A stretch of DNA of 64,000 nt from Bidens hawaiensis (Eukaryota; Streptophyta; Magnoliopsida; Asterales; Asteraceae): positions 124,001 through 188,000 of the forward strand of contig JAIQDT010005021.1 in assembly GCA_021521415.1 (NCBI GenBank), written 5' to 3'. Position 1 is the stretch's first letter. Every line of letters starts with the position of its first letter. The notes under the pieces were generated by a model. The model was given only the letters and a program-made list of their open reading frames with translations, was not told the origin of the DNA and did not search any database. The position numbers and the translations under genes were made by a program. Positions 1 to 12,160 of this stretch are shown piece after piece.

Positions 1-386
1 TTGCTTAGCCTTGGATTCCATTGAGTGTCTGTAAAACCATTGTCATGCGAATCGGACGTTGGCTACTACGACATGATGTGATAAATGAGGGTGTCGGTGA
101 AACCATTGCCACGCGAATTGGGTTTTGGCCACTACGATGGTCGTATGATCATACTATAATGTGATTATAATGGACCTCTCCGAATGCGATAAAATATACA
201 ATTAAATTAACATGTTAATAAATAACAAATAGTCATCAATTGATACACACACAGATATCACAGTTTGCTAATGAGTATATGATAAAGTATGTAAGTAATT
301 AACGGGTAAGCATAAGTCCCCAAAACGTTTGAAAAACAAGTAAAATAGGGGAGTGATTACTCACCTTAATATTCAGGCGAGTTAAA
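1..386. other. Non-coding left flank with a short tandem duplication
   Basis: No coding region is supported here. Positions of about 24-85 and 91-150 are two diverged copies of one unit, sharing 'aaaccattg', 'cgcgaattgg/gcgaatcgg' and 'actacga'. The remainder is AT-rich, with no motif I recognise. It is the sequence into which the LTR starting at 387 was inserted; bases 382-386 (TTAAA) are the left member of its probable target-site duplication. Confidence 0.5.
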
Positions 387-424
387 TGTCACACCCTGAC
401 CAAAGGCGGGGAAACATGCTAGGG

Positions 425-2955
425 TGTCACACCCCGACCAAAGGCGGCGGAACATGCCGGGATGCAACGGATTGCCCAAAACACAAGACACTATTAAAGT
501 GACAATATTTAATTAACTCATTTATTTCATAAATCAATAAACAACACATCTTGTTCATACAAACAAATTGAATACAAGTAAACAAATATATTGTTCGTTT
601 TACTAATATCCTAATAGTCTTGATACCGTTTTCGTCAAGTTCTCGAGTCAACCAAAGTCAAACCTGTAACATTTCATAAAATAAAGTTTGTCAACACAAA
701 GGTTGGTGAGCAATTCATAAGTTTGAGCATATAAGTATATAGTGATAAAATGCCACAAAACTTGTATACGGAACAATAAATAAAATCAATAACTTGGATA
801 AATAGATATCGCTAATAGAATTACGTTAGCAACACCTAGCAATAAGGGGATGCCAGATAGTCTAGGATTTTATAGTTATCGTTAATTGCATTACGTTAAT
901 GACACCTAGCTATAAGGGGATGTCAGGTAGTCTAGGATATATAGATCAACCAACCAAAAGCGATAAACACATAGGCATAGAATCATAGAACACCAAATCG
1001 AACAAGTATCAAGTAAAGTATACAATAACGTTTGTGGTTTAAGATTCAAGTAAATAAGGAATTTAGTTTGATAAGTATGAAATGTCACCCCCAAAACAAA
1101 AGATGGAAAACGGGGTATGAAAGTACTCACGTTCAAGTATAAAACTTGATCGGCAAAATATGAATAATCGGGTGGATGGAGTTTAACGAGCAATGCCTAA
1201 ATAAAAATAAAAGCCTTGAATTAGAAAGGTTGTTTTGGAAATTCTTTAAAATAAAAGGCAAGAAGTGTAAATAATTAAAGTAAGGGTTTATAATGTAACT
1301 ATTAAAGAATTTATAATAATAACCTTTTAAAATGTAAGTTTGCTCGAAACCGGGTTAAAGTATCTAACCTTATTATTTACTTAAACTATGTTAAGTAATA
1401 AGGTGGGTAAAATGCAAGAATGCAAGTTACTTTGGGACAAAGATACTAAAACAGGTTTCAACGAGTGTTTCGGGTTGTTGGTTCAGGTCTTGATAATTGG
1501 TCAAACCCAAAGTCAACTTTCCAAAATGTAAATGTTACGAGATAACTCAATAAAACTTAATAAGGCTTAACCAAGTATGTAGTTCTATTGTTTTAGAACT
1601 AACAGCGTACGTAAAACGAGTGTTCGGTTTTTGTCGGTCCAAACTTTGTTATGAGATCAAGTTGGATCCAACATTTTCAAGTACTTAAGAGAATAATTAA
1701 AATCAGTTTGTAAACTATTTTTAAAGAAATATACAAGTCTTGATAGCTAAAAACACATTTGTGTTTCTTAAGCGAGTAAGAATCGTTTTAGTTCGGTTTG
1801 GTTCGGTTTTCATCTCTCAAATAGTTCATTGATGATCTCCACATGCCTGAATATTCAAGAACTTGTATAATAATTTATAAATGTAGAAACTTAAGTTTTC
1901 AACCAAAAGTTAACAATAAAGTCTTTAAAAAAAGTTTGGTTTTGGTTCGGTTTCCATCTCACAAAAAGTTCATAGACGGATTCCACATACCCATATATCA
2001 TAGATCTTGTATAACAATGTACAAATTAAAATATTTAAGTTCTACAACTAAAAAGTCAACTACAAGTCTTTTTAACAAAAGTTCAGTTTGGTTCGGTTTC
2101 CATCTCACAATGAGTTCATAAATGGTCTCCACATACCCAAGACTTGATAATGTGACTAACAAACTAAAATGAGCTGAAGTGAAGCATATATAATATGTGC
2201 AAACAAGTTATGTGAGTGTATATATATCAAGAACACGAAGTCCTCTATGAAGCTTTACCTTACGAGGTCCAAAACTTAACCAACCGGAGTCGGAGAAGTA
2301 ACTACCAAAGGTAACAAGGGGTGTGTATTATATATATGTTGTACCACCATATTAAAGTATTAATAATATTATATAAGCTAATTAGAATGAAAGATTAAAC
2401 TCGGTTTGACATTTGAAAGTCAAACCTTCAAGAACACTAAGAAAATAACAACCCTGAATCTATGGAGTTTGAGAGAGAATTTGGAGATGTAGCAAGTGTA
2501 AAAATGAAGAAGATGGGTGTGTATATAAAGGGTAAGGGTCAAAGCTCCTTTGCAAGGTTCTCTTTTATGTTTACATGCAAATGGGTTGGTTAAACAAACA
2601 AGCAAAGCACAAAACAACAAGAAAAACATGAAAATATGTGCAGACATGGCTAGGCGTCGCGCGACAACCTCTCTTTCCCTGGCCGCGCGGCGCGGCATGC
2701 CGGGGTGGGGGGGGAGGGCTGGTTTAGCTCGTCTAGTGTGGTTCGTTTCGCGTCCAGAAGTTCGTTTTTGATGTAATTTGATTGTTTTAAAGCCGTTTTC
2801 GAATTCGTAAAAAGGGTTTTTTAAATTGAACAAGTGGGAATGATTTATTAACATAAAATCCAATATTTTATATATTTGAAATGTTTGGGATATAAATCGG
2901 GTCGGTTTACGTGATAAACGAATATAAATAGAACTCGAAATTGATGAATGTCACA
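425..2955 (-). mobile_element. Solo LTR (copy A), inserted into copy B of the same family
   Basis: The element starts TGTCACACCCCGACC at 425 and ends GAATGTCACA at 2955. It is flanked by TAGGG (420-424) and TGGGG (2956-2960), a 5-bp duplication with one mismatch. The flanks are two pieces of copy B: 387-419 is the start of B, and 'tgcaacggattgccc' from 2961 resumes B at the position matching about 460 inside A. The element is 2531 bp with no coding region. A GC-rich cassette (about 2645-2720, CGCGCGG/GGCGCGGC) lies near the right end. The apparent short reading frames here lack domain features and are not genes. Confidence 0.78.
1790..2150. repeat. Tandem repeat inside solo LTR A, about 142-bp period
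   Basis: Three diverged copies start near 1793, 1935 and 2081. Each carries GTTCGGTTTGGTTCGGTTT or a variant, then CATCTCACAA, GTTCAT and CCACATACCC. The same array recurs in solo LTR B at about 6210-6620, so it is an old feature of this LTR family. Confidence 0.7.
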
Positions 2956-4117
2956 TGGGGTGCAACGGATTGCCCAATAACACAAGACACTATTAAAGTG
3001 ACAATATTTAAACAACTCATTCATTTCATTCAATCAACCAAATAACACAACTTGTTCATACAAAATAGCATAAAAATGAGAAATAAGTTGTTCTTTCTTC
3101 TAATAACTTAAACGGTCTCAAAATAAAATAGCATTCTCGAACTCCAATCAACCAACAATCAAACCTGTAATAATGCATAAAATAATATTTGTCAACACAT
3201 ATTTTGGTGAGCAATTTCATAGTTTTGAGTATATATAATATGAGCGAAATCCATAAACGAATATGAGACTATAAATAATCGGTAGCAACCGACATACTAG
3301 GATAATGATGCCCTATGCTACTTACACAAGGCTAAGTAGTTAGGGGTGCGTATGATCATACTTATTGTGTTCCACAACAACATAAAATAAACACCCGTGC
3401 ACGTAAAACATATGAAACATATAACACACAATAGAGCAAGTATTCTAAGTATCATACTCCCTAGAGTTTGTGGTTTGAAGATAGAGTATTATAAATCGTT
3501 CTTGTTTTGGATAAGTACGCATGTTACCCCCAAAGTATAAAAAGGAAAACGGGGGATGAAATGTACCTACATGAAATAAGTAACTTGAAAGATAGTTGCG
3601 ATAAAACGGGGGATGGGTAAGTTCAACGAACAAGACCTAGATTAAAAAGGGTCTTGAGTTAGTAGATGGTTTTGAAAGCTTTAAAGTAAAATAACTTGAC
3701 AAGTAACATAAATAATTAAAGTTTGAAGGCTAAAATGTAAACACGTAATGAATTAAAGTATTGATTTTTAAAAAGTAAGTTTACTCGAAGTCGGGTCTCG
3801 GTATTCTATTTATTAGTTTTTACTTAACCTTTGTTAAGTAAATATTTGGGTACAATTGCAATATTGCAGAGTTAAATAGATCCAAAACGAGACTTGACGA
3901 GTGTTCGAATTTGTCGGTTCAAGTCTTGATGGTCAAGCTCAAAGCCGAGGTTCCAAAATGTTATGGGATAACTCAATGAAATCAAAAGAAGCTTAACCAA
4001 GTGTGTAGTTATATTAAGAAGAACCTCGACGTCAGTTAAGCGAGTGTTTGGTTTTGTCGGTCCAAACTTGTTATAAGATCAAGTTAGATCCAACATACCA
4101 AGTGTTTTAAAAAAACA

Positions 4118-6128
4118 TGATGTGTTATAAAACACACTTACTTTCCTTATCATTTTATCATGATCTAATTGCTTAATTAGTATAATTATTAAGATTTGTG
4201 GCTTGTTTATGCTTGATTTTACAAAGATGATTGTTTACTTGTAGGTTTTGAGCTTTAATGAAAAAAAGAGTTAAGTTTGAAGACTTTAGGGGCTTATTTG
4301 GTCAAGTTTTAATACTACAACTCAAGGCCCGATCCAAGCCCACAAGTTAGAAGCCTTACATGCTTAATATATCAAGAGAATTAAAAAAAATAAAAAAACC
4401 CTAACAAGGGCAGAGATTGCGATCGGACAGAAGAGAAAGAAGGAAAGAAAAAAAGGTGGCGGCTGTTCTTGGTGGCTATTGGCAGCTGGAAAAGGAAGAA
4501 GAACATCAAGGAGGTTTGTTACAGCAGCTAATGACATTAAACACTCATAATCTCAGCTCATAACCCTAAGTAATCATTCATAAACTTTGTGTTTTTGTTC
4601 AAGAACCCTAACTAGTTGAACTTGATCTTTTTTGTTGGATTGTTTTGCAAGTAATTTGAATTTTGAATTGTGCTTGATTGTTCTTGATCATTGAATGAGT
4701 TTACTTGTGTTTATTTTAATGTTTATGATGTTTATCTTAACTATATGCTGCTGTCCAAAATTAATGTGTAGCTAAACTAGTTAGTTCTACCTAGGTTAGA
4801 TGATTATTGTTAGGTTTTAGTAAGTAGATTGGATTGTTGATGATCATGGCTTGAATTGTTTATGTAAAGCTTGTTTTAACATTGAATTATGTTGTGTTTA
4901 GTGGCTATAAATTTGTTAATTACACTCATATACCTCTTGCTTTGATTAATTGAATGAGTTTTGATTGATTGTTGCTTGTTAGAACTCTTTACTAGGTGTT
5001 TAGGGTTTGTTTGCGGGAAGTACAACCGTAGGTTTTAAGTGAGTGTATTAATTGAATATAATCAGCGGGTAGACACCTTCTTAGAGAACGAGAGGTGATA
5101 GGAAGTAGGGTCGTCTCATAGCTTTTACTTGTTAGGATTAGGATCGCGCGAGAGCGGGTTCGGTCCTTGTCGGGTTTGGGTTTGTGAGCGATTAGTTGAC
5201 CTAGTTTAAGTTGAAATAAATTGTTCCTCTATCCTTGGTTGCGTAGTATTCGTCTCCATTAGGGTAGTGTGTCAGTGAGACCGAGAGGAGAGTCGGCATT
5301 AGAGCACTTTAACAATTTGTCACCGGGTTAGTTCTTAAAATCAACTAAGTGTAGGTTAGGGTTTGTTAGTGAGACCGAGAGGTAATCTAGCTTCCTGAGT
5401 GAACCTTACTTGTGTCATTCCTTAGGAACTGGTGTCGTGAAATTCTACAATCCATTCGCTTATTATACCTTCAGTAGGATTCTTACCTAGGTAGACGTTG
5501 TCCCCATTGATAAATCTTATTTTCAAAGTTTTGTTTAGTCTTCTTAAATTAAGTCTTCCTCTGCTCTACCAACTGAGCTATCCCGACTATTCCTGATGTC
5601 TCATCCTCATTTTCATTTTACTAGAGAACGTGGGTCTATGTCAATTGAACGGGTATTACAAAGCCTCGTCCAGGTCCTATAATTTGTCAAAAGAACAACT
5701 TTGTAGGTTTCAATATGAATAAAAAGATCGATCGTGAATCATTCAAATGGGGATTCCTTGATCAAAGATGTTCATTTGTACATGTATCATATATGCCACA
5801 TGTGACATGTGATACGTTTCCGCTCGGATCCATTTGTATAAAGAGTCGTGAATGAGAAAGATAAGTACTTTTGATTTAAGTTAATTAAATTAAGTTAGGT
5901 TAAGTAGTTAATAATATAAAAATCAATTTAAAAATATTATTCTTAGGTGAGTCTTGGTTAGGATTAAGTATTAAGTATGTTTTCTCGTGTCCTTGTGTTC
6001 GATACTCGAACTTCCTTAGTGTTATACTATTAGTGATCGGTACGCTTGCCGGTTTTGTGTGGTTTCTTTAGGATTTTCGTTTAATAAATTTAAAGCTTAG
6101 TTGTGAGAGCATCATTATACACGCATCA
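4118..6128. mobile_element. Solo LTR (copy D) inside copy B
   Basis: The ends read TGATGTG at 4118 and ACGCATCA at 6128, an inverted TGATG(T/C)G pair. The flanking target duplication AAACA is exact (4113-4117 and 6129-6133). Inside, AACCGG/CAAGCG/ACCGATC-type sequence near 6020-6060 (read on the minus strand) matches the LTR at 6774-10259 in the opposite orientation. After removing the plastid insert at 5557-5862 it is about 1.7 kb, close to the 1.64 kb of that relative without its LINE. No coding region. I cannot assign its superfamily. Confidence 0.75.
5557..5862 (-). other. Nuclear plastid DNA (NUPT): trnL-trnF spacer plus 5' part of trnF-GAA
   Basis: Read on the minus strand, this segment runs through the plastid trnL-trnF intergenic spacer. 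Recognisable blocks are AATGGATCCGAGCGGAAA, GGAATCCCCATTTG, TGATTCACGATCGATC, CAATTGACATAGACCC and TTCTCTAGTAAAATGA. It ends in the first 31 bases of trnF-GAA at 5557-5587 (GTCGGGATAGCTCAG, TTGGTAGAGCAGAGGA). The tRNA stops before the anticodon arm, so it cannot be functional. The plastid sequence carries small differences from the version I remember, fitting a transferred, decaying copy. It sits inside a solo LTR, so the plastid DNA arrived in nuclear repeat DNA. Edges are approximate. Confidence 0.85.
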
Positions 6129-6209
6129 AAACAATTTAAAAATATTTTTAGAGAAAATATGAGATTCGGTGGCTCAAAACACACTAGTGTGTCTTAAGCG
6201 AATGAACTC

Positions 6210-6620
6210 GGTTTAGTGCAGTGTTGGTTCGGTCCTTGATTCGGAATAAGACCAAGGATGGTTACCACATACCCAATACCATGGAAATTTATTAAAATAA
6301 CTTAGAAATGATAATACTCAAGTTTACATACAACAAGTTAAAATAAAGTGTTTAAACAAGAGTTCGGTTTTGGTTCGGTCCTTGACTCGAAATGAAACTG
6401 AAGATGGCTGCCACATATCCATTGTCATAGAACTCATTAAAATAAACTTTAAAATAATAATACTGAAAACTTTCATACAATATGTTAACAATAAAGTATT
6501 AAACAAAACTTCGATTTTGGTTCGGCTCTTGACTCGGGATGAAACTGAAAATGGTGGCTACATACCCAATACCATTGAACTATTAAAAACGATTTGGAAA
6601 CTAAAAGTAAGTGATGACTA
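6210..6620. repeat. Tandem repeat inside solo LTR B, about 140-bp period
   Basis: Three diverged units start near 6225, 6362 and 6511. Each has GGTTCGG(T/C), CTTGACTCG or CTTGATTCGG, GAAACTGAA(G/A)ATGG and CACATA(T)CCCA(A/T)T. It is homologous to the array at 1790-2150. Confidence 0.7.
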
Positions 6621-8284
6621 AACAATATTAATAAGCATAAACAAAATTAAAGCATAAATTTAAGTATGAATTAAAGCATAAATCAAAGACTTTAATAGTC
6701 CTCCATGTAGCCTTGCTTGTAGCACAACACCTCAACCAACCGGAGAAGTGAAAGCCTAAGGCAACAAGGGGTGTGATATGCTAAAAGTAGTCAATTAATT
6801 ATTAACTAAAATTATACTAATCTAGACACTAAGTAATACTCTAGACCCTTAAACGTAACTAAAACTACTAACCGGTAAGTGAACCGGTCGACTCTAGTAC
6901 AGCTAAATAAGTCCAGATATCGAACCCACGAAACTCTTTAAATTACGAAACTAGCAAATTAGACTCAACTACAAGACACGACTATTTATTAATAATATTT
7001 GAGGGGGGTTTAAACTAATTATTAAAACTCATTAAAACAAACCCTAATTAATAAAATAATAATAAAACATAATCATTACTTTAAACTAATTAATTAATTA
7101 ATTAAACTTAAACTCAACTACTTTAAACTAAAGAAAACAATTAAGAAAACTTGGATTGAATCAGATGATGAAAATAACTACCCAGGACAGAATCCCCAAA
7201 GTTACGGTTATTAATTTAAATAGAAAAACGCAAGTTATGGAACCGGGATCATAAAATAGACCCTTGACAGAAAACCAGAACAGGACCCTTGAGACTCACC
7301 AGTTTTATATTAAACTTCCTTACGGTTATTTAATCGCTTATGTCTAAGTATCTTTTATGACGAAAACCTACCTTACAGCGCGGAATTCAAAAGATAGCAA
7401 AGCAAACTCAATTAATTTAATAAACTAAGCTGACAATCAAACCTAGACAGACTCCTTACGAAGAACTAAATCTAGCAATCCCGACAAGCAAAGATATATC
7501 AATAGCCTATCACTTTATAGCTTTTTAGACTAGCAGCTCACTTTTATTTGTTTAATTAATTTTATTGTTTCTATGATTTTAATCGATATTAATCACAAAC
7601 TAGTCAAGAACACAAAGTAAATGACCTAACAAAACCCTATCCTATGAAACAATAAACAAGGGAAATGTGAAACAATAAATTCAAGTAAACAAAACCAAGC
7701 AATCATACGCATCAACTAAATCAAACTCAACCGTTTCCTTAGAACATAATATCCATAACGAAGCAAAAATCCAAATAAAATCAAACCGAACTAAGGTTCA
7801 TCACGACCTAGGCAGTCTATGGAATTTAGCCTAGCATATTAAAATCTAAATCAAACAAAACAAATAATAACAAAAACATGGTGAAAGTATAAGAAGCGGG
7901 GAATCGAAGATGATAAAACCCGTAAACTCGGTAGCTCTTCACCGGATGTTCTCTCACCTTCAAAATCACCAACAAACGCGAAAGATGGCTCCAAAGTCTC
8001 TCCAAAATCGGCCAAGGGTTTCAGGTTATGTCAGGTTTAAGTTAAATGTGTTTAAATAACCAAAACAAGGCCCGACATTAAGCGAAAACGAAATTAATTA
8101 ACCCAGTGTTGCCTAGGCGCCGCGCGGAGGGCATCCCCTCCCCCTTCGCGCGGCGCGGAGTGCTTCTCCATGGGGGCCGGTCTGACCAGTTCTCTGTTCT
8201 GGTTCTTCCTGACGCGTTCCGGATCTCTGTTTCGGCTCGTTTTAGCTCGTTTTTAGCCCTTTTTAATCACAATCAACGACAACA

Positions 8285-10130
8285 ATCGAATAACTGCTAC
8301 TGTCGACGGATCACACGAGAAGAGGTGAAGGATGCACTTAGGAGGATGGGAAGGTCTAAGGCGGTTGGCCTAGACAACATACCCATCGAGGTGTGGAAGT
8401 GTCTGGGGGAGGAAGGAGTCATGTGGTTAACTACTCTGTTCAATAGTATTCTCAAATCAGGTAAGATGCCAGACCAGTGGAGGAGCAGCGTTGTAGTTCC
8501 TATCTATAAGAACAAAGGAGACGCCCAATGTTGTGGTAACTACCGAGGAATCAAACTACTAAGTCATACTATGAAGCTATGGGAAAGAGTGATTGAGGTT
8601 AGACTTAGACGAGAAACTCAGGTTACGGTCAACCAATTTGGCTTCATGCCGGGGCGTTCCACCACAGAGGCAATACACCTTATAAGAAGATTAATGGAAA
8701 AGTATAGGGAGAAGAAGCGTGATCTACATATGGTGTTTATTGACCTAGAAAAGGCCTACGATAGTGTGCCACGACGGGTGCTCTGGGAGTGCTTGGAGGG
8801 TAGAAGAGTGCCCAGGAAATACATAGAGATAATTATGGATATGTATACCAGGAGTGAAACAAGTGTCCATGCGCCAGTGGGGGATACTGATTTCTTTCCT
8901 GTAGAGGTAGGTCTTCACCAGGGGTCAGCGTTGAGCCCGTTTCTTTTTGCAGTAGTCTTGGATGAGTTGTCAAAGTCGATTCAGGGGACTCTCCCGTGGT
9001 GCATGATGTTCGCAGACGATATTGTGTTACTTGCTGAGAAAAAACAAGATCTAAACATGAGGCTTGAGGAGTGGCGAACAACCTTAGAGACAAAAGGTTT
9101 AAAGATTAGCCGATCTAAGACGGAGTACCTCCACTGTGATTTTGGTGGGATAAACGACAATGAAGACACACAGATCACAATTGAAGGGCAGGTGGTACCG
9201 CAGGTAACGAAGTCCAAGTATTTAGGATCATTTGTACAGAGCGATGGGGAATTAGACAGTGATGTGACCCACCGAGTTCAGGTAGGATGGTGTAGATGGA
9301 AAGCAGCCACAGGTATATTGTGCGACAAGAGTTTCCCGACTAAACTAAAGGGAAAATTCTATAGGGTGGCAGTTAGACCTGCAATGCTATATGGAACAGA
9401 TTGTTGGGCCATCAAGAAGGCACAAGTGCGGAAGATGGAGGTAGCAGAAATGAGAATGCTACGTTGGATGTGTGGGCACACAAGGCTAGACCGAATAAGA
9501 AACGTTGTGTTTCGCGAGAGATTAGGGGTGGCGAACATAGCAGACAAGATAAGAGAGTGGAGATTGAGATGGTTTGGACATGTAAAGAGAAGACAGACGA
9601 CGAATCCTGTTAGATCCGTAGAAAACATTACTATAGAGGGGAGGAGGGGTAGAGGACGACCGAAATTGACTTGGGATGAGAGGATTAGGCATGATTTGAT
9701 AGACCTAAACCTCTCCGAGGACATGGTTGAGGATAGGAATTCGTGGAGAAGTAGAATTAAAGTTAAGGATTTTTAGAGAGAATTTAATACCTTAGGGCTT
9801 AGACTTAACTTATTTAGGTCACATACCATAATGGTATTTCCCTTACATATATTATTATTATTATTATAATTATTATTAGCTTTTATATAGCTGTCAAACT
9901 GTGATCTTATTATTAATATTATTATAATTAGTAGTAGTTTTTATATAACTGTTAAACTTTGATTTCCTTTATTTTGCTTCATACACATGTACTTAGAGCC
10001 GAGGGTCTCTCTGGAAGCCACCTCTTTATTCCTTTGGATAGAGGTACGGTGTGCCTACATCCCACCCTCCCCAGACCCTACTTATAGCTTTGCTGTCGGT
10101 GGGATTTTACTGGGCATAATTGATGATTGA
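8285..10130 (+). mobile_element. 5'-truncated RTE-type LINE
   Basis: A non-LTR retrotransposon that keeps the reverse transcriptase half and a 3' UTR but has lost the endonuclease half and 5' UTR, the usual result of incomplete target-primed reverse transcription. The 3' UTR contains a diverged duplication (about 9865-9955, TTTTATATA(G/A)CTGT). It then has the block typical of plant RTEs: GAGCCGAGGGTCTCTCTGGA, CCCACCCTCCCCAGACCCTA, and GGTGGGATTTTACTGGGCAT. It ends in a short TTGATGATTGATTG tail. I could not find a target duplication. It lies inside a solo LTR and so is younger than it. Confidence 0.85.
8304..9776 (+). pseudogene. RTE LINE reverse transcriptase, 5'-truncated
   Basis: The LINE-derived part of the open frame is about 490 codons long and uninterrupted. 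The open frame continues upstream to 8106, but that part comes from the host LTR. RT motifs in order: 'KAVGLDNIPIEVWK', 'PIYKNKGD...NYRGIKLL', 'FGFMPGRSTTEAIHLIR', 'VFIDLEKAYDSVPR', 'GLHQGSALSPFLFAVVLDEL', and the catalytic box 'FADDIVLLAE' (about 9010-9040). The C-terminal part has the 'LRWFGHVKRR' and 'GRGRPKLTW' blocks common to plant RTE proteins. In a full element this protein reverse transcribes the LINE RNA at a nicked target. Without the apurinic-type endonuclease domain it cannot mobilise itself. The intact frame suggests a fairly recent insertion. Confidence 0.85.
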
Positions 10131-10266
10131 TTGGAAATCCCGGAACCTACGAAACATAGAAACCTTAGTAGTATACAAATCTCGACTAAAAATGAACAAA
10201 AACTATTAAAATATTAATTAAAATGAACAAGGGAAACATATATATTTAGCATTATATCATGGTGTA

Positions 10267-10269
10267 TAT

Positions 10270-10320
<51 letters not shown>
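10267..10320. repeat. (TA)n microsatellite
   Basis: An almost pure AT dinucleotide tract in the right part of solo LTR B. The homologous place in solo LTR A (about 2330-2342) has only a short TATATATATG run, so the tract expanded in this copy. Confidence 0.9.
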
Positions 10321-10323
<3 letters not shown>

Positions 10324-10919
10324 CAACATCAAGCTTTAAGTAAACAAGAATTAGTTAGAACAAGGTTAGCTTTAGTTTGAACTTAAGTAATCAAACTAAC
10401 AAAAGGTTGAAGATGAATACTTGAAGCTTAGATTTAGAGAGAGTTTAGAGAAGAAATAACAACCAAAATGGGGGTGTTGGCTTTGTTTAAATAGGGAAAG
10501 AGTGTTGGGTTAGGCATGAAGTTTCTTTTAAGGTTTGGATGTGAATGGGTATATTTAAATGGTCAAACAATGCCCAAAGTAGCAAGAATAAATGAGTTGG
10601 TCTGCTGGTGTGGCTAGGCGTTGCGCGGCCTCAAAAGGAGGGAGGTCGTGCAGCGCGGCGTTCCGAAGGGGAAGGGGGTTTGGTTCCAGCTTTTGATAAT
10701 TGATGATTTAGGCCCCCGAAGTTCGTTTTAAGTCATTTTTAGTCATAAAGAGGTGTTTTAACGCAACGAAAAAGATGTTTTCTTAATCCGACACTTGTGT
10801 AACATCAAAGAACATAAAACCCAATATTTCATTGATAACGACGGATCCGAAAGATCAAAACAGGTCGGGGTTTTTATATCATACAAATACAAGTTAATTC
10901 GAAAATGACAAATGTTACA

Positions 10920-11573
10920 TCAAACGATAAAATAAAGATATTAAACGAGTCCCGAGCCTTAAGCGAGCTGACTGATCCAACCCGAACAGACCTGTAACTT
11001 TGAGACAGTAAACTATAATTAAAAACGATAACATATCTGTTGGAATTAGATCAAACGGATGTATGAACCTCAAGTGATGAGATTTTAATGATTTAAGTGA
11101 GTTGGTACTATTCAAAATCCGAACTTCGATTCAGAATCCAGATTCTGACCAGTACACTCAAAATTTCAAAACAAACATAAAAGTATTATGGTCCGAAAAC
11201 TTATTCCGATCAGAAGTTAGAGAAATCGGATAGTCAAATATTTTGACTATTATGCCCTAAACGGGCCGGAGAGCAATTGAACGACAAAACCCCGTAAATC
11301 AGTAAATTGATTGAGGGCTTCTGTTAGTTAACGTTTTTCATGCAGACAACTTACCCGGAACAATTATGGAACAATAAGAAAACACGAGTCAAAGGGTCTT
11401 GAAGCTTGAAAGTCAAACCGTACAATAAAAATTCTTGGATAAAACACCATGAACCATCATGAATGATTTTTTTAGAGGTGGGGGCTGAGTTTACAAAGGT
11501 ATTTAGGGTTTCTTCGAAGTTTGGTTATAATAATGAGACTCAAAATTGATTTATTTGGTAAACTGTAAGGCCC
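10920..11573. other. Intergenic DNA, no gene seen
   Basis: AT-rich sequence between two LTRs. I see no domain-bearing reading frame, RNA gene or terminal repeat. The first five bases (TCAAA) are the right member of the target duplication of the LTR at 387-10919. Confidence 0.5.
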
Positions 11574-11997
11574 CGTTACCGGTGCCCTACACTGAACGTT
11601 GGATTTACTCATAAACACCATTCATAATATCAAAGTTAATTAAAACATTCGCAGAATATCAAAAAAACATTCAACCATATATTACATAACCATCATTTCT
11701 TGTCTTAACAAGCATTTGAATCATTTAATCATAAAAACATGTCTTTTAAATAACATAACATTCATTGAGATGTCAGTGTCTTCATTTCCATGTCATGTGC
11801 TTCCCCTCAAGCGAGCTACCTCATTCTACTCACCTGCGTGCATACTAAAAGTCAGCAACGCTGAGTGAGTTCTAGTTAATCATACAACATACAATCTGTT
11901 CACATACTTGCATACATGCCCGAAGATATGTACATTATTCATACTTTATTTTACATGCATAACTATCCATACTACGTAAAGAGCTTTCCGCCCTACA

Positions 11998-12160
11998 ACC
12001 TCACGGATATTATAAGGGTCTGGTCCCCAACATCACAGATATTATTAGGGTATGGTCCCTACCCTCACAGATATTATTATGGTCTGGTCCCTATCCTCAC
12101 AGATATTATTAGGGTCTGGTCTCTATCCTCACAGATATTATTAGGTTCTGGTCTCTTTGT
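11998..12160. repeat. Tandem repeat, about 32-bp period, five units
   Basis: Five diverged units of CCTCACAGATATTATTAGGG followed by TCTGGTCCCTAT. It lies inside the probable LTR at 11574-13944. Confidence 0.8.

Larger units (their letters stand above)
6774..10259. mobile_element. Solo LTR (copy E) inside copy B, carrying a LINE
   Basis: The element starts TGATATGCTA at 6774 and ends TAGCATTATATCA at 10259, an imperfect terminal inverted pair. It is flanked by GGGTG (6769-6773) and TGGTG (10260-10264), a 5-bp duplication with one mismatch. The sequence AACCGGTAAGTGAACCGGTC near 6870 is homologous to the reverse strand of the solo LTR at 4118-6128. A GC-rich cassette lies at about 8115-8165. 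Without the LINE at 8285-10130 the LTR is about 1.64 kb. There is no coding region of its own. Confidence 0.68.
387..10919 (-). mobile_element. Solo LTR (copy B), interrupted by three later insertions
   Basis: The outer ends read TGTCACACC at 387 and ATGTTACA at 10919, an inverted TG..CA pair. They are flanked by TTAAA (382-386) and TCAAA (10920-10924), a 5-bp target duplication with one mismatch. Removing three inserts (425-2955, 4118-6128, 6774-10259) and their duplications leaves about 2490 bp. This is nearly the length of the uninterrupted relative at 425-2955 and in the same order: terminal block, TTCGGTTTGGTTCGG tandem block, CAACCGG block, GC-rich CGCGCGG cassette (10615-10680), tail. 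The end shares CCCCGACCAAAGG (CCCTGACC here) with the LTRs of the Tekay-like element at 49957-59126, so I infer a related chromovirus on the minus strand. No internal coding region remains. Confidence 0.75.

Noticed and set aside
2420..2863. 147-residue minus-strand frame in solo LTR A
   Set aside because: It crosses the GC-rich LTR cassette and has no domain. A frame of this length can arise by chance in GC-rich repeat DNA.
5557..5587. tRNA-Phe gene on the minus strand
   Set aside because: Only the first 31 bases of plastid trnF are present. The anticodon, variable and T arms are missing, so it is part of a plastid-derived fragment and not a tRNA gene.
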